64,000 bases of DNA, taken from assembly GCA_030437565.1 (NCBI GenBank), contig CP129291.1, forward strand, positions 62,001 through 126,000, given 5' to 3'. Shown one piece after another: positions 1 through 12,489 of this stretch; position 1 is the stretch's first letter; each line of letters opens with the position of its first letter. The notes beneath the pieces were generated by a model. The model was given only the letters and a program-made list of their open reading frames with translations, was not told where the DNA came from and did no database searches. A program made the translations under genes and the position numbers. This DNA is from Terrilactibacillus sp. S3-3. GTDB lineage: Bacteria > Bacillota > Bacilli > Bacillales > Sporolactobacillaceae.

Positions 1-758
<758 letters not shown>

Positions 759-785
759 TAAAACGATGACTTAGGAGAACATAAG

Positions 786-1223
786 ATGGCTAAAAAAATT
801 AGTCAAGAGACACAAATGAAAGAAACAATGGCTAAGCGGCCCTCGCTGCCTGCCAAACCATCGGCTGCCTTTCAAACGGAAATAACCGGCCAAAAAGAAA
901 CACTGCAAATGCATGCCTTGAAGGAACTGCTGGGCAAGGTGGATGAGCAGGCAAAACGTGTGGCGGCCTCCCGGACAATTAAAGATGTGCAAGTCTACAA
1001 AAAATATATCCGCACATTTATGCAGGAAGCGATTCGATTCGGCTTGGGGACGAAGCGCTCTTCATCTTGGCAGCAAGGAGGAGCGGAACAGACGCTTGTC
1101 AAAAAAGTCGATGAAAAACTGGTTTCGCTGACTGACGACATTTTAAATAAGAATGCGGATGAGCTGCAATTGCTAGATAAATTAGGGGAAATTCGCGGAT
1201 TGATCATCAATTTGTATATTTGA
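786..1223 (+). CDS. yaaR: YaaR family protein (DUF327)
   Basis: An intact 145-residue protein of the DUF327/YaaR family, whose function is unknown. It is mostly alpha-helical, with a lysine-rich N-terminus and a conserved core containing YKKYIRTFM. A Shine-Dalgarno AGGAGA precedes the ATG. It sits between darA and holB as in B. subtilis and is probably co-transcribed with them. No catalytic motif is evident. Confidence 0.9.
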   Translation: MAKKISQETQMKETMAKRPSLPAKPSAAFQTEITGQKETLQMHALKELLGKVDEQAKRVAASRTIKDVQVYKKYIRTFMQEAIRFGLGTKRSSSWQQGGAEQTLVKKVDEKLVSLTDDILNKNADELQLLDKLGEIRGLIINLYI

Positions 1224-1242
1224 TATGAGAGTGTGAATGCAG

Positions 1243-2252
1243 GTGACTTGGCAAACTTTTAGCGAAGAGCAGAGACGCGGCAAAGGTGCTGAGGCATGCG
1301 CTGGAGCGTGATGAACTGGCTCATGCCTATTTGATGGAAGGGCCGAAAGGAACAGGAAAAACGCAGGCAGCGCGGCTTTTAGCACAAACGCTGCTGTGCG
1401 AGAATAGGCAGGACGGGGAGCCGTGCTATGTCTGCCGCAATTGCCGGAGAGTGGCTTCAGGCAATCATCCGGATGTGATCTGGATCAGGCGGGGGGGAAG
1501 GGGCTAGTGCGATCAAAAAGGAGCAGATCGCCTTTTTGATAAAGGAGTTTTTTCTTACCGCAGTGTCGAATCCGGGCGTAAAATCTACATTATAGAAGAA
1601 GCGGAAAAAATGACGGTTCAGGCGGAAAACAGCTTGCTGAAATTCATTGAGGAACCTCACCCGGGTACCTTGGCCATTCTGCTGACCGACCACATTCATC
1701 AGCTGCTCGATACCATCATTTCCCGGTGCCAAGTTTTAACGTTTGTTCCATTATCCAGCAGAAATATAGCGGCCAAATTAAGTGAGTGAAGAAGGCGCAC
1801 AGCCGGGACTTGCAGCCCTTGCTGCGGCTTTAACGAACGACTATTCCGAGGCTGCAGCTTTATGCAAAAATGAATGGTTTGCGAAGGCCCGATCACTAGT
1901 GTTACAATTGGTTGAAGGGCTTCTCCGCTCTCCGGAGTCGGCGCTTCCGATTGCTTATGAACAGTTTACTCCGAGCTTTGATAATAATCACAACAATAGA
2001 GAGATTGGATTGGACTTACTGCTGCTTTGGTATAGAGACGTCATGTCGGTTCATTTGGATAGGAAAGAATCAGTCGTGTATGGTGACGAGTTAGGTTTAA
2101 TCGGAGAACAAGCTCTGCAGCTTTCTCTGCAGCAAGCGGTTCGGATGATGGCCGTCATACTCGATGCCAAAAAACGTCTTGATGCCCATGTAAATGGATT
2201 AAGTGTCATGGAGCAACTTATTATCAGGTTAGGAGGCTCGATAGCACCATGA
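1243..2252 (+). CDS. holB: DNA polymerase III delta' subunit (frameshifted)
   Basis: A clamp-loader subunit of the replicative polymerase. From GTG at 1243 the chain begins VTWQTFSEEQ. It then shows the P-loop GPKGTGKT, four cysteines of the zinc module (C-x8-C-x2-C-x2-C type), and the sensor region with NSLLKFIEEP and SRC. The reading changes frame near 1275 (loss of one AG unit), near 1495 (a G run) and near 1780. All pieces match the family in order, so sequence errors are more likely than a dead essential gene. The stop overlaps the ricT start as ATGA. Confidence 0.9.
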
Positions 2253-3081
2253 AATATGATATCGTTGGGGTCCGCTTTAAAAAAAGCCAAAAAAATATAT
2301 TATTTTGATCCGGAGCAATTGGATATTCCTAATGGATCCCACGTGATTGTGGAAACCACAAGAGGGATTGAATGCGGGACGATCGTTATTGAGAAAAAGA
2401 CGGTGGATGAAGACGATGTTGTTCTCCCGCTGAAAAAGATAGTCCGCATCGCAACGGATGAAGATGAAGTACAAGTTAGAAAAAATAAAGAAGATGCGGA
2501 AGCAGCTTTAGATATATGCTTGCAGAAGATTTATGATCACCAGTTGGAAATGAAATTGGTGGACGTTGAGTATACATTTGATCGCAATAAGATTATTTTC
2601 TATTTTACGGCGGACGGCCGTGTTGATTTTAGAGAGCTTGTCAAAGATTTGGCATCCGTTTTCAAAACGCGTATTGAATTGAGGCAGATTGGCGTAAGAG
2701 ATGAAGCCAAGATGCTCGGAGGCATTGGGCCATGCGGAAGAATGCTTTGCTGTTCGACTTTTCTCGGCGACTTTGAGCCCGGTTTCGATAAAGATGGCAA
2801 AAGATCAGAACCTTTCTTTAAACCCGGCTAAGATTTCCGGAGTTTGCGGGCGGCTGATGTGCTGTCTCAAATATGAGAATGATCAATATGAAACAGCCAA
2901 ACAAGAACTGCCGGATTTAGGCGAAAACATCAATGTGCACTATGGGAAGGGTCGCGTCGTCGGACTCAACATCTTAGAAAGACTGGTTCAGATTGAGTTG
3001 AAAGATCAGAATAAGGTGATTGAATATACGCTGGATGAGCTCATTGAAGAAGGTGCTATTTCTTCACAAGCCACTAAATAA
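2249..3081 (+). CDS. ricT: RicT (YaaT), PSP1-domain regulator of mRNA maturation and phosphorelay (frameshifted)
   Basis: RicT acts with RicA and RicF in the Fe-S-containing Ric complex that assists RNase Y and promotes Spo0A activation. The start ATG at 2249 overlaps the holB stop. The N-terminus MKYDIVGVRFKK is followed by a frame change in the A-run near 2280, and a second break occurs near 2790. The signature cysteines are present in GPCGRMLCCSTF and GVCGRLMCCLKYE, consistent with cluster binding. Length is near the usual 275 residues once the breaks are repaired. Confidence 0.92.
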
Positions 3082-3094
3082 GAGGTGGATGGAC

Positions 3095-3455
3095 TTGGGG
3101 AAGAAGGATGTTTTCTCACAAGTAAGTCGATTGGAAGAACAGATCGGAAAGTTATACACGGAACTTGGCGATTTGAAAATGCAGCTTGCGGCGCTGTTGG
3201 AAGATAACCAGAGTCTGACGCTTGAAAACCGCAATTTAAGAAAACGGATGGAAACTATTGGAAATACAAAGCGGCCGAAACCGAAAAACCGCTCAGATCG
3301 AAAAACAAACGGTAGTTGAACCGGATGTCGGCGAAGGGTATGATAATTTGGCCAGGCTGTATCAAGAGGGATTTCATATTTGCAATCTGCATTACGGCAG
3401 CGTCAGAAAAGACGGGGACTGCCTCTTCTGTTTATCCTTCTTAAATAAGAAATAA
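3095..3455 (+). CDS. yabA: Replication initiation control protein YabA (frameshifted)
   Basis: Bridges DnaA and the DnaN clamp to restrain replication initiation. The N-terminal half is a leucine-zipper-like coiled coil ([19 protein letters not shown]). The C-terminal zinc domain carries the H-x-C-N-x-H-Y-G and C-L-F-C ligands. TTG at 3095 gives the better spacing to GAGGTGG; an in-frame ATG at 3089 lies almost on that Shine-Dalgarno. The frame changes near 3290, between the coiled coil and the zinc domain. A terminator follows. Confidence 0.92.
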
Positions 3456-3475
3456 CAACTTTTGAAAATGTTGCA

Positions 3476-3500
3476 AACTCGCCTTAGGCGGGTTTTTGTT
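3476..3500 (+). terminator. Rho-independent terminator after yabA
   Basis: The AACTCGCC and GGCGGGTT arms are separated by TTA and followed by a T-tract. It ends the tmk-yabA transcription unit. Confidence 0.75.
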
Positions 3501-3599
3501 TCAGTTTTTCGCGCGTTTTTAAAGAACTCGCAGAGCGGGCGGCAATCCATAGCTTTTTTTTATATTTGAACTAACAGTGAAAACGAGGAATGGTTAGGG

Positions 3600-4333
3600 T
3601 TGGAACAACTGGGTCTTCATGAACGCATCGATTATTTGTTTGATACGGATTTAAAAGTCATTCAAGCGGAGAATTTGTTTGCTTTTTCACTTGATTCCGT
3701 TTTGCTTTCGCGCTTTGTCTATGTGCCGATTCAGAACGGCCGGCTGGTTGATCTATGTACGGGCAACGGTGCCATCCCTTTTTTGCTGTCAAAAAGGACT
3801 AAAGGACAAATTGCAGGGATCGAACTGCAGCCTGAAGTTTATGATTTGGCGGTTAGAGGATTGCGGCTGAATCACTTAACGGAGCGGATCCGTTTTATTT
3901 GCGATGATGCGAAGCGCGCCCCGGATCGGCTGGGCAGGCATCAGGCGGATATTGTCACTTGTAACCCGCCTTATTTTACTAAAGAGGCGGCAAGGGATCA
4001 GAAGCTTAACAAGCATTTGGCCATTGCCCGCCACGAAATTTGCATCACACTTAGGGATGTCATCGCCGCCAGCAGCATGCTTTTGAAACAGAAGGGAAAA
4101 CTGGCTCTCGTCCATCGTCCTGAACGGCTGATTGACATTGTGTGCGAAATGCGAAAAGCCGGCATCGAACCGAAGCGGCTGCAGTTCGTACATCCGAAAA
4201 AAGGGGGCGCCCGGCCAACATGGTATTAATTGAGGGAACAAAGGATGGCAGGCCGGGCCTTTCTGTGCTTCCGCCAATCCATGTTTATAATGAAAACGGA
4301 GAGTATACGGAGGATGTGTGGCCGAAACGATGA
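3600..4333 (+). CDS. trmN6: tRNA1(Val) adenine-37 N6-methyltransferase (frameshifted)
   Basis: A Rossmann-fold SAM-dependent methyltransferase (YabB/TrmN6) that modifies A37 of valine tRNA in the enterobacterial homologue. It shows the SAM loop DLCTGNGAIPFLL and the catalytic NPPYF motif. The likely start is TTG at 3600 with GAGGAA about 10 nt upstream. One frame change occurs in the A6G5 run near 4205, after which the C-terminal part resumes and ends at 4333. The stop overlaps the yazA start as ATGA. Confidence 0.9.
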
Positions 4334-4599
4334 AGAAGCACACGGTGTATATATTGGAATGCGAAGACGGGAGCTATTATACAGGATATACAACGGATGT
4401 GGAAAAACGGCTGAGTGTTCACCGAAGCGGCAAAGGGGCAAAGTATACACGAAGCCATAAACCGATTGAGGTCATTCATGAAGAGACATTTCCGGATAGA
4501 TCTTCTGCATTAAAGAGAGAATATGAAATCAAACAGTTAACAAAGCAGCAAAAAGAAATCTTGGTCAAAGGAGGCAGCATGGATGTGGGTTCAAAATAG
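4330..4599 (+). CDS. yazA: GIY-YIG endonuclease-like protein YazA
   Basis: A single-domain GIY-YIG (UPF0213) protein of 89 residues, intact. The [16 protein letters not shown] segment carries the two tyrosine strands, and R and E residues of the nuclease core follow. Its cellular role is unknown. It overlaps trmN6 by 4 nt and rsmI by 17 nt, so the three are translationally coupled. Confidence 0.9.
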   Translation: MKKHTVYILECEDGSYYTGYTTDVEKRLSVHRSGKGAKYTRSHKPIEVIHEETFPDRSSALKREYEIKQLTKQQKEILVKGGSMDVGSK

Positions 4600-5471
4600 T
4601 TTCCAGCCAGAAGACGGGCGCGGGACGGGCACGTTGTATCTTGTGCCGACGCCGATTGGCAATTTGAATGATATGACGGCTCGAGCGCTGGATATACTGA
4701 AGCAGGCGGATATTCTTGCGGCGGAAGATACACGGCAGACGATGAAGTTGTGCAGCCACTTTGATATTCATACGCCGCTCGTCTTATCATGAACACAATA
4801 AACAATCAAGCGGGAGAAAACTGCTTCAAGCACTGAGCGACGGCAAGAATGTGGCGCTGGTAACCGATGCCGGAACGCCAGCTGTTTCCGATCCGGGCTA
4901 TGACCTGGTGGTCGGCTGTATTGAACAGCAAACGCCCGTTGTGCCTTTGCCGGGAGCAAACGCCGCGGTCACCGGGCTGATTGCGTCGGGTCTCGCGACT
5001 GATCACTTTCTTTTTTACGGTTTTTTGCCGAGAGCGAAGAAAGACAAGAGAAGCGCCTTGGAGAGCTTAAGCCGGTTTCCCTTTACACTTATTTTTTACG
5101 AATCGCCATTTCGAGTTAAGGAGACCCTTCAGACAATGGCGAAGATCTTCGGCGACAGGCGAATGGCGTTATCGCGGGAGCTGACAAAGCGTTTTGAATG
5201 CTTTATTCGGGGAACCATTTCAGAAGTATCGGAATATCTCGAACGTGGAGCAATCAAAGGAGAATGCTGCCTTATCATTGAGGGTGCGAAAGAATCCGAT
5301 GAGCAGCCGTCGGACTTGCGCTGGTGGGAAAATCTTGATATTCATGATCACGTAGAACATTATTTGGATGAGGGCGGGCTGACAGTCAAAGAGGCAATTA
5401 AGGCGGTGGCAGTCGATCGCGATGTGCCGAAACGGGAAGTCTATCAAACGTATCATCAGCTAAAAAAGTGA
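4583..5471 (+). CDS. rsmI: 16S rRNA C1402 2'-O-methyltransferase (frameshifted)
   Basis: RsmI methylates the ribose of C1402 in the decoding centre. It is a tetrapyrrole-methylase-fold protein with the glycine-rich [10 protein letters not shown] loop, the AEDTRQT motif, [12 protein letters not shown] and [11 protein letters not shown] at 4583 follows AAAGGAGG with 8 nt spacing. The frame breaks near 4785, just before the YHEHN motif, through an apparent 2-nt loss. It ends facing abrB, with a shared terminator between them. Confidence 0.93.
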
Positions 5472-5481
5472 TGGAAATAAG

Positions 5482-5515
5482 AAAACCTGCCTTATGTTAA
5501 CAGACAGGTTTTTTA
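5482..5515. terminator. Bidirectional terminator between rsmI and abrB
   Basis: The AAACCTG and CAGGTTT arms have an A-tract on one side and a T-tract on the other, so the hairpin can serve both convergent genes. Confidence 0.75.
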
Positions 5516-5528
5516 TAGAATAATAAGA

Positions 5529-5828
5529 TTAGCTTTCTTGTTCTTCTTTTTGTAAATATTTTTCGATTTCGTTCAGCACAATTTTGGCGCCTTCGCGGCT
5601 CAGCACCAGCTTGCCTCCAATGTTCAGGTTGTCGTCGGATATCTCGCCGGTGATTTGACAAGTCATCGACGGCTTGTATTTCTTTAGAATGATTTTTTCG
5701 TCATCGACATAGATCTCCAACGCGTCTTTTTCGTTGATGCCAAGAGTTCTCCTTAGCTCGATCGGGATGACAACGCGGCGAGTCATCGACTTTCCTTCGA
5801 CTTTCCTTACAATTCCCGTTGATTTCAT
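5529..5828 (-). CDS. abrB: Transition-state regulator AbrB (altered DNA-binding loop)
   Basis: AbrB represses post-exponential genes and is itself switched off by Spo0A. The start ATG at 5828 gives MKSTGIVRKV and 99 residues. The SpoVT/AbrB swapped-hairpin domain normally continues D-E-L-G-R-V-V-I-P; here it reads EGKSMTRRVVIP. The DNA explains this as an 11-bp tandem duplication (5786-5807) plus two missing bases, a net gain of three codons with the frame kept. The altered residues lie in the DNA-contacting loop, so the protein as written may not bind DNA normally. Confidence 0.92.
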   Translation of the reverse strand: MKSTGIVRKVEGKSMTRRVVIPIELRRTLGINEKDALEIYVDDEKIILKKYKPSMTCQITGEISDDNLNIGGKLVLSREGAKIVLNEIEKYLQKEEQES

Positions 5829-5866
5829 GATTTTCCATACTCCTCCCAAGGTTCCTTAACTGCCAT

Positions 5867-5878
5867 AATTAGACAAAA
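5867..5878 (-). promoter_or_regulatory. Spo0A box downstream of the abrB promoter
   Basis: The minus strand reads TTTTGTCTAATT, one mismatch from the TTTGTCGAA core. It lies about +13 to +24 from the expected transcription start, the same place as the repressing 0A boxes of B. subtilis abrB. A second near match, TTTGTCGTAA, lies on the plus strand at 5951-5960. Confidence 0.55.
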
Positions 5879-5897
5879 TTTTTTCTTTTTTATTTCC

Positions 5898-5926
5898 ATC
5901 GTACCAACCATTGCCATTATCGTCAA
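5898..5926 (-). promoter_or_regulatory. Sigma-A promoter of abrB
   Basis: On the minus strand TTGACG (5926-5921), a 17-nt spacer and TACGAT (5903-5898). Confidence 0.65.
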
Positions 5927-6037
5927 TGATTTTCTTTCAATATTACCATGTTTGTCGTAAAAAGTCTATTAATGTCACTTAATATGCAGAGCGAATGTCA
6001 TATTTTATCCCATTTTTTTTTTTTTTATCCCTTATTA

Positions 6038-6108
6038 ACGGACAGTAAGACTCTCACCTCAAGGCATCAATGAATTCGAAGAAGCATAAATGGGAAGTAA
6101 CTGTCCGT
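6038..6108. repeat. Inverted repeat upstream of metG
   Basis: ACGGACAGT at 6038-6046 is exactly complementary to ACTGTCCGT at 6100-6108, with a 53-nt loop. A 14-nt T-tract lies just before it. The function is unknown. The rest of the abrB-metG interval (5850-6251) contains the two promoters and no gene that I can support. Confidence 0.5.
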
Positions 6109-6122
6109 AAAACCCCCGATGA

Positions 6123-8265
<2,143 letters not shown>

Positions 8266-8430
8266 TCGCCTGACTCGGATTTTACAATCCGTAGAGGACG
8301 AACACGTTCAAACGACTAAGAGGGCATGTACGGAAGGAAGTGCATGTTCTCTTATTTTTTGATGTAAACAGATAGCGGCGGCCATATGGCGGCTTTGAAG
8401 ATGAATAAAAATGAAAAGGGGGCGCGAAGG

Positions 8431-9248
8431 ATGCTATTTGATACTCATACACATATTAATGCAGAGGAATTCAAAGATGATTTGGAAGATGTCATGGACA
8501 GGGCGAAAAGTGCAGGCGTAGAAGCAATGGTTGTTATCGGGTTTGACCGGCCGTCGATCGAGGGCGTCCGGCCATTGATTGAGCGTTACGATCAAGTATA
8601 CGGTGCCGTCGGCTGGAATCCGGTTGATGCTGTGGATATGACCGATAAGGACCTCGAGCGGATCGAGGAACTGCTCAGTCATCCTAAAATGGTTGCGCTC
8701 GGTGAGATTGGTTTGGATTACCACTGGGACAAATCCCCAAAACAAGTGCAAAAAGATGTGCTGAGACGGCAAATTCGTTTAGCGAAAAAGCCGGTCTGCC
8801 GATTATTATTCATAATCGGGAGGCGACGGAAGACACGGTGGCGGTACTCCGCGAGGAGCATGCAGAGGAGGTCGGCGGCATCATGCATTGTTACAGCGAT
8901 AATTGGGAATGGGCTCAAAAATGTATTGAATTGAACTTCTACATTAGCTTCGGCGGCCCGCTGACGTTCAAGAATGCGCCGCTTGTTCGCGAAACGGCAT
9001 CCCAGGTGCCTTTGGAGCGGCTTTTGATTGAAACAGACTGCCCGTACCTTAGCCCGCACCCGTTCCGCGGCAAGAGGAACGAGCCGGCCAGGGTAAAACT
9101 GGTTGCGGAAAAATTAGCTGAGTTAAAAGGACTGCCATTTGATGAAATCGCTCGGATCACATTTGATAACGCCAGGCGCTGCTTTCACATTGATGAAGAA
9201 ACCGGCGGGCCGGGGCTGCCCCATACATCAAAAAATACCCGGTATTGA
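8431..9248 (+). CDS. tatD: TatD family metal-dependent DNase (frameshifted)
   Basis: A TIM-barrel metallohydrolase (YabD/TatD) with nuclease activity known in homologues. Metal ligands are visible as DTHTH near the start, GEIGLDYHWD, a second histidine in IIIHNRE, HCYSDN, and ETDCPYLSP. ATG at 8431 follows a G-rich Shine-Dalgarno. One frame change occurs near 8785 in an AAAAAG/CCGG stretch. The chain is otherwise about 256-270 residues, the usual size. Confidence 0.92.
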
Positions 9249-9341
9249 ATAAGGGATTCGGGACCTGTGAAATCGATAAAGACGATAAAGACCTTTTTTT
9301 ACCTCCGCCGGGAAACGAAGTAAGATGCAGAAAGGTTTCGA

Positions 9342-9374
9342 TCATTTAAATTTTGTTTTAAGAAACTTAAATGA
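9342..9374. repeat. Small hairpin in the tatD-rnmV gap
   Basis: TCATTTAA and TTAAATGA form an 8-bp inverted repeat. It is not followed by a T-tract, so its role is unclear. B. subtilis carries yabE at this place, and no trace of it is seen in 9249-9471. Confidence 0.35.
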
Positions 9375-9471
9375 CAGACGAAAGGGACCAGCCAGGCGAT
9401 TGCCGGTATAGAGTATCTATGAATAATAGAGCTTAGGAATCGTGCATAGATAAAAGTAAGGGGAACAAACC

Positions 9472-10033
9472 ATGATAGTAAAAGAAATCATTGTGGTAGA
9501 AGGAAAAAGCGATACGGAAGCGATCAATAAGGCGGTGAGAGCCGACACGATTGAAACGAACGGCTCACGCGTGAGCCGCAGTACGATTGAAGCGATCCGC
9601 CATGCGAAAGAAAAAAAGAGGGGTGATTATTTTTACCGACCCCGATTTTCCGGGCGAGCGGATACGAAAAATCATCAGTAAGCGTGTATCCGGCTGCAAG
9701 CATGCCTTTATTACCCGCTCAGAAGGGCGCGGACGCGAAAACGAAAGTCTGGGCATTGAACATGCCGCCCCGGAAGTTATCCGCGCAGCACTGCAAAAAG
9801 TCTATACGGCAGCAGATGAACCAGAAGAAAGGATTTCGATGCAGCTGCTTAGGGATTGCGGACTGACAGGCGGCCCGGGGGCGAGAAGGAGACGCGAGAA
9901 GCTGGGCGAAGCGTTGAAAATCGGCTACACGAATGGCAAACAATTGTATAAAAGGCTGCGGATGTTTCAAATAAAGCCCGAGGAATTCAGCAGGGCGATG
10001 TCTATTGTCACTCAGGGGGAATCAGATGAATAA
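9472..10033 (+). CDS. rnmV: Ribonuclease M5 (frameshifted)
   Basis: Matures 5S rRNA from its precursor. This is a Toprim-domain protein with VVEGKSDT, ETNGS and TDPDFPGERIR, which hold the metal-binding E and D-x-D residues. One frame change occurs in the A6 run near 9612. The last codons overlap the rsmA start at 10026. Its substrate, 5S rRNA, is encoded in this window at 50.75 kb. Confidence 0.93.
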
Positions 10034-10900
10034 GCGGATTTCGTCGCCGAAAATGACGCGCGATGTTTTGAGACAGTATCAATTTACTTTAAGAAAAAGC
10101 CTTGGGCAAAACTTTCTTATTGACGAAAATATTTTAACAAAAATTGTCGATGCGGCGAATATTACAAAGGAAAGCTTTGTGATGGAGATCGGACCCGGAA
10201 TCGGTGCTCTGACGCAGCTTCTTTCTGAAAAGGCGAAAAAAGTGATCGCGATTGAAATAGACGAGCGGTTAAAACCGATTTTATCCGAGACATACAGGGG
10301 CATGATAATGTGGCTTTGTATTTCAATGATGTACTGAAGACCGATCTGAAAGAAGTCATCGGCAAGGAATGCCCGAAAGATGCTCAGATCACAGTTGTCG
10401 CCAATCTTCCCTACTATGTGACAACGCCTATTCTAATGAAGCTCATGACGGACGATCTTCCAATCCGGACGATTGTCGTCATGATTCAAAAGGAAGTGGC
10501 CGGCAGGCTGGAAGCGCATCCCGGAGAGAAAAGCTATGGCTCGTTGTCAATTGCTGTACAGTATATCGCCGAGCCGAAGATTGTGATGACGGTGCCGAAA
10601 ACCGTTTTTGTCCCGCAGCCTAACGTGGATTCTGCGGTGATTAAGCTCGATATGCGGCCGGAGAAAAAGGTGCATGTCAGGGACGAGACGTTTTTTTTCA
10701 AGGTGATTCGCGCCAGCTTTGCCCAGCGCCGCAAAACATTGATTAACAATTTGATGAATAATTTGTTCTCGAAAAATCAAAAGGCGATCATTTTGGAGAA
10801 GCTGCAGGCTGCCGGCATTGATCCGTCCCGCCGGGGTGAAACACTTTTGATAGAGGAGTTTGCCCGGCTGAGCGAAGCACTGGACGCGATCCCTCGATAG
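10026..10900 (+). CDS. rsmA: 16S rRNA dimethyladenosine transferase (frameshifted)
   Basis: RsmA/KsgA dimethylates A1518 and A1519 near the 3' end of 16S rRNA. Motifs are SLGQNFLID, the SAM loop [10 protein letters not shown] and the catalytic NLPYYVTTP. One frame change occurs near 10300. It overlaps rnmV by 8 nt, so 5S and 16S maturation enzymes are coupled. A perfect 13-bp terminator follows. Confidence 0.94.
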
Positions 10901-10913
10901 ACTTCTTCCTTAG

Positions 10914-10950
10914 ACAGCGGCGGCTCGGAAAGAGCCGCCGCTGTTCGATT
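10914..10950 (+). terminator. Strong terminator after rsmA
   Basis: A perfect 13-bp stem ACAGCGGCGGCTC / GAGCCGCCGCTGT has a GGAAA loop. The following tract is only moderately T-rich. Confidence 0.75.
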
Positions 10951-10984
10951 TACGCCTCTATTTCGGAAGAACATAAAAAATTAA

Positions 10985-11235
10985 CAAGTCGGCCTGTTAG
11001 AGGGCAAACATATCATAGCATGATTTTCTTTCGGGCGGCATAGGATATAAGGATGACTGGCAAAAATGCTGCGTCCCGTACGGACACAGGAATAATGGAT
11101 CTCTTGATGAAAAAAGCCTGCACCGAGAACTAGCAAAATGGCCGCGCGGTACGGGGTGCCGGAGGGCCGATCGATTTGCTTTAACACCTTTACAACGCGC
11201 GGGCTGCCATGATCGAACAAGTGGGATTGGAATAG
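10985..11235 (-). pseudogene. Possible decayed permease-like fragment
   Basis: On the minus strand two frames joined across a T-run near 11115 read as one stretch of about 65-75 residues. It starts around LFDHGSPRVVKVLKQIDR, continues SGTPYRAAILLVLGAGFF and ends FLPVILISYAARKKIML before a stop. The SGTPYRA-plus-hydrophobic pattern resembles the loop and helix found in APC-type amino-acid permeases. No Shine-Dalgarno is seen, and both flanking genes are intact neighbours. It may be a remnant or chance. Confidence 0.28.
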
Positions 11236-11247
11236 AGGGGGATGGAC

Positions 11248-12111
11248 ATGGCAATAAACATTGGCGATGTTGTTGCAAGAACGTCCTATCATTGTGATGT
11301 CTGTTTTCGTGTCGTCAAAATTAATCCGGAAGAAGAAAAAGCGGAACTTTCAGGACAAGATCTTCGTCTATACGCTGACGCGCCGTTCGATGATCTCGTG
11401 ATCATCACAGATGAGGAAAGAGCGCAATATGAGATGAAGACTAAAAAGCTGGAAGCTGAATCATATCGTTTGTTCAGACAGGATTATCAAAAATTAAAGC
11501 TGAAACGGGAATATACGGCGACAAACGGTTATCGCTCCGGAACGACTTTTTTTGAAATGCCGGGAAGGGTGCTGCATATAGACGGTGATCCGCATTATTT
11601 GAAGAAATGCCTTAATATATATGAGAAGCTGACGGTCCCCGTCATTGGTAAATATATGAGAGAAGATCAGATGGCGGAACTGGTACCGCGGCTTGTCCGG
11701 CAAATCAGGCCGGATATCCTCGTTTTAACAGGACATGATGCTTATATGAAAAATAAAGGAACGGAAGAAGATATAAAGGCCTACCGTTTTCCGCCCATTT
11801 TATCCGGACGGTAAAAGAAGTCCGCTATATTGTGCCAAGTCTTGATCAATTGGTTATTTTTGCCGGAGCCTGCCAGTCGCATTTTTGAGATGCTGATTCG
11901 ATCCGGCGCAAATTTCGCCAGTTCGCCAACCAGAGTAAATATTCATGCGCTTGACCCGGTATACCTTGTCTCCAAGATCAGCTTTACTTCATTCATGGAC
12001 AGCGTGAATGTATGGGATGCGCTTCGCAATACGCTCACGGGTACGGACGGTATGGGCGGTGTTGAAAGCCGCGGAATGCTGCGAACAGGCCTGCCTTATC
12101 CGTCCGTCTAA
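11248..12111 (+). CDS. yabG: Sporulation protease YabG (frameshifted)
   Basis: A protease made late in sporulation that processes spore coat proteins such as SpoIVA. The chain begins MAINIGDVVARTSY and has the conserved segments LHIDGDPHYL, VLTGHDA and GACQSHFE. ATG at 11248 has 6 nt spacing to AGAGGGGG; ATG at 11242 is less well placed. Frame changes occur near 11805 and at a T-run near 11887. A CATAGGATA that would fit a mother-cell sigma -10 lies far upstream at 11039, which is weak evidence. Confidence 0.9.
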
Positions 12112-12117
12112 TTCGGG

Positions 12118-12186
12118 CGGCTGAAATGTTGACCCGCCGCAAGAAGTCGGAGCATAAGCGGGACGAACATTCAGCCTTTTTTTCGA
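12118..12186 (+). terminator. Terminator after yabG
   Basis: A long hairpin: GGCTGAAATGTT pairs with AACATTCAGCC (one bulge), and CCCGC pairs with GCGGG inside. Seven T residues follow. Confidence 0.7.
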
Positions 12187-12385
12187 TAAAAGGATTTTCT
12201 AAGGGGGATTAGCGGGGTAACAAGATGGCAGACAGGATTAGGACCAGCTAAGGCCCGGCACGTCACCGGAGTTTGCCGGCCGCCAAGTACTTGATAAAAT
12301 AATACATATCTTTGAAATAATGGTGCATACTAACTTCATGAACGGAGCTGTTTGCATAATTAGGCTGTGAATGTTATCAAAATGA

Positions 12386-12415
12386 TTGACAGTTATATCG
12401 ATTTATTGATATAAT
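12386..12415 (+). promoter_or_regulatory. Upstream veg promoter
   Basis: TTGACA, 18 nt, TATAAT: consensus sigma-A boxes in an AT-rich stretch, about 75 nt before the veg start codon. Confidence 0.65.
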
Positions 12416-12433
12416 TTTCTCTATTTTACTTAT

Positions 12434-12463
12434 TTGACATTTGGGCACTATTCGTGTTACTAT
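12434..12463 (+). promoter_or_regulatory. Downstream veg promoter
   Basis: TTGACA, 18 nt, TACTAT. It lies where the strong veg promoter of B. subtilis is found, giving two promoters in tandem. Confidence 0.6.
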
Positions 12464-12489
12464 TTAAATAAGCGAGGTGGATTCAAGAG

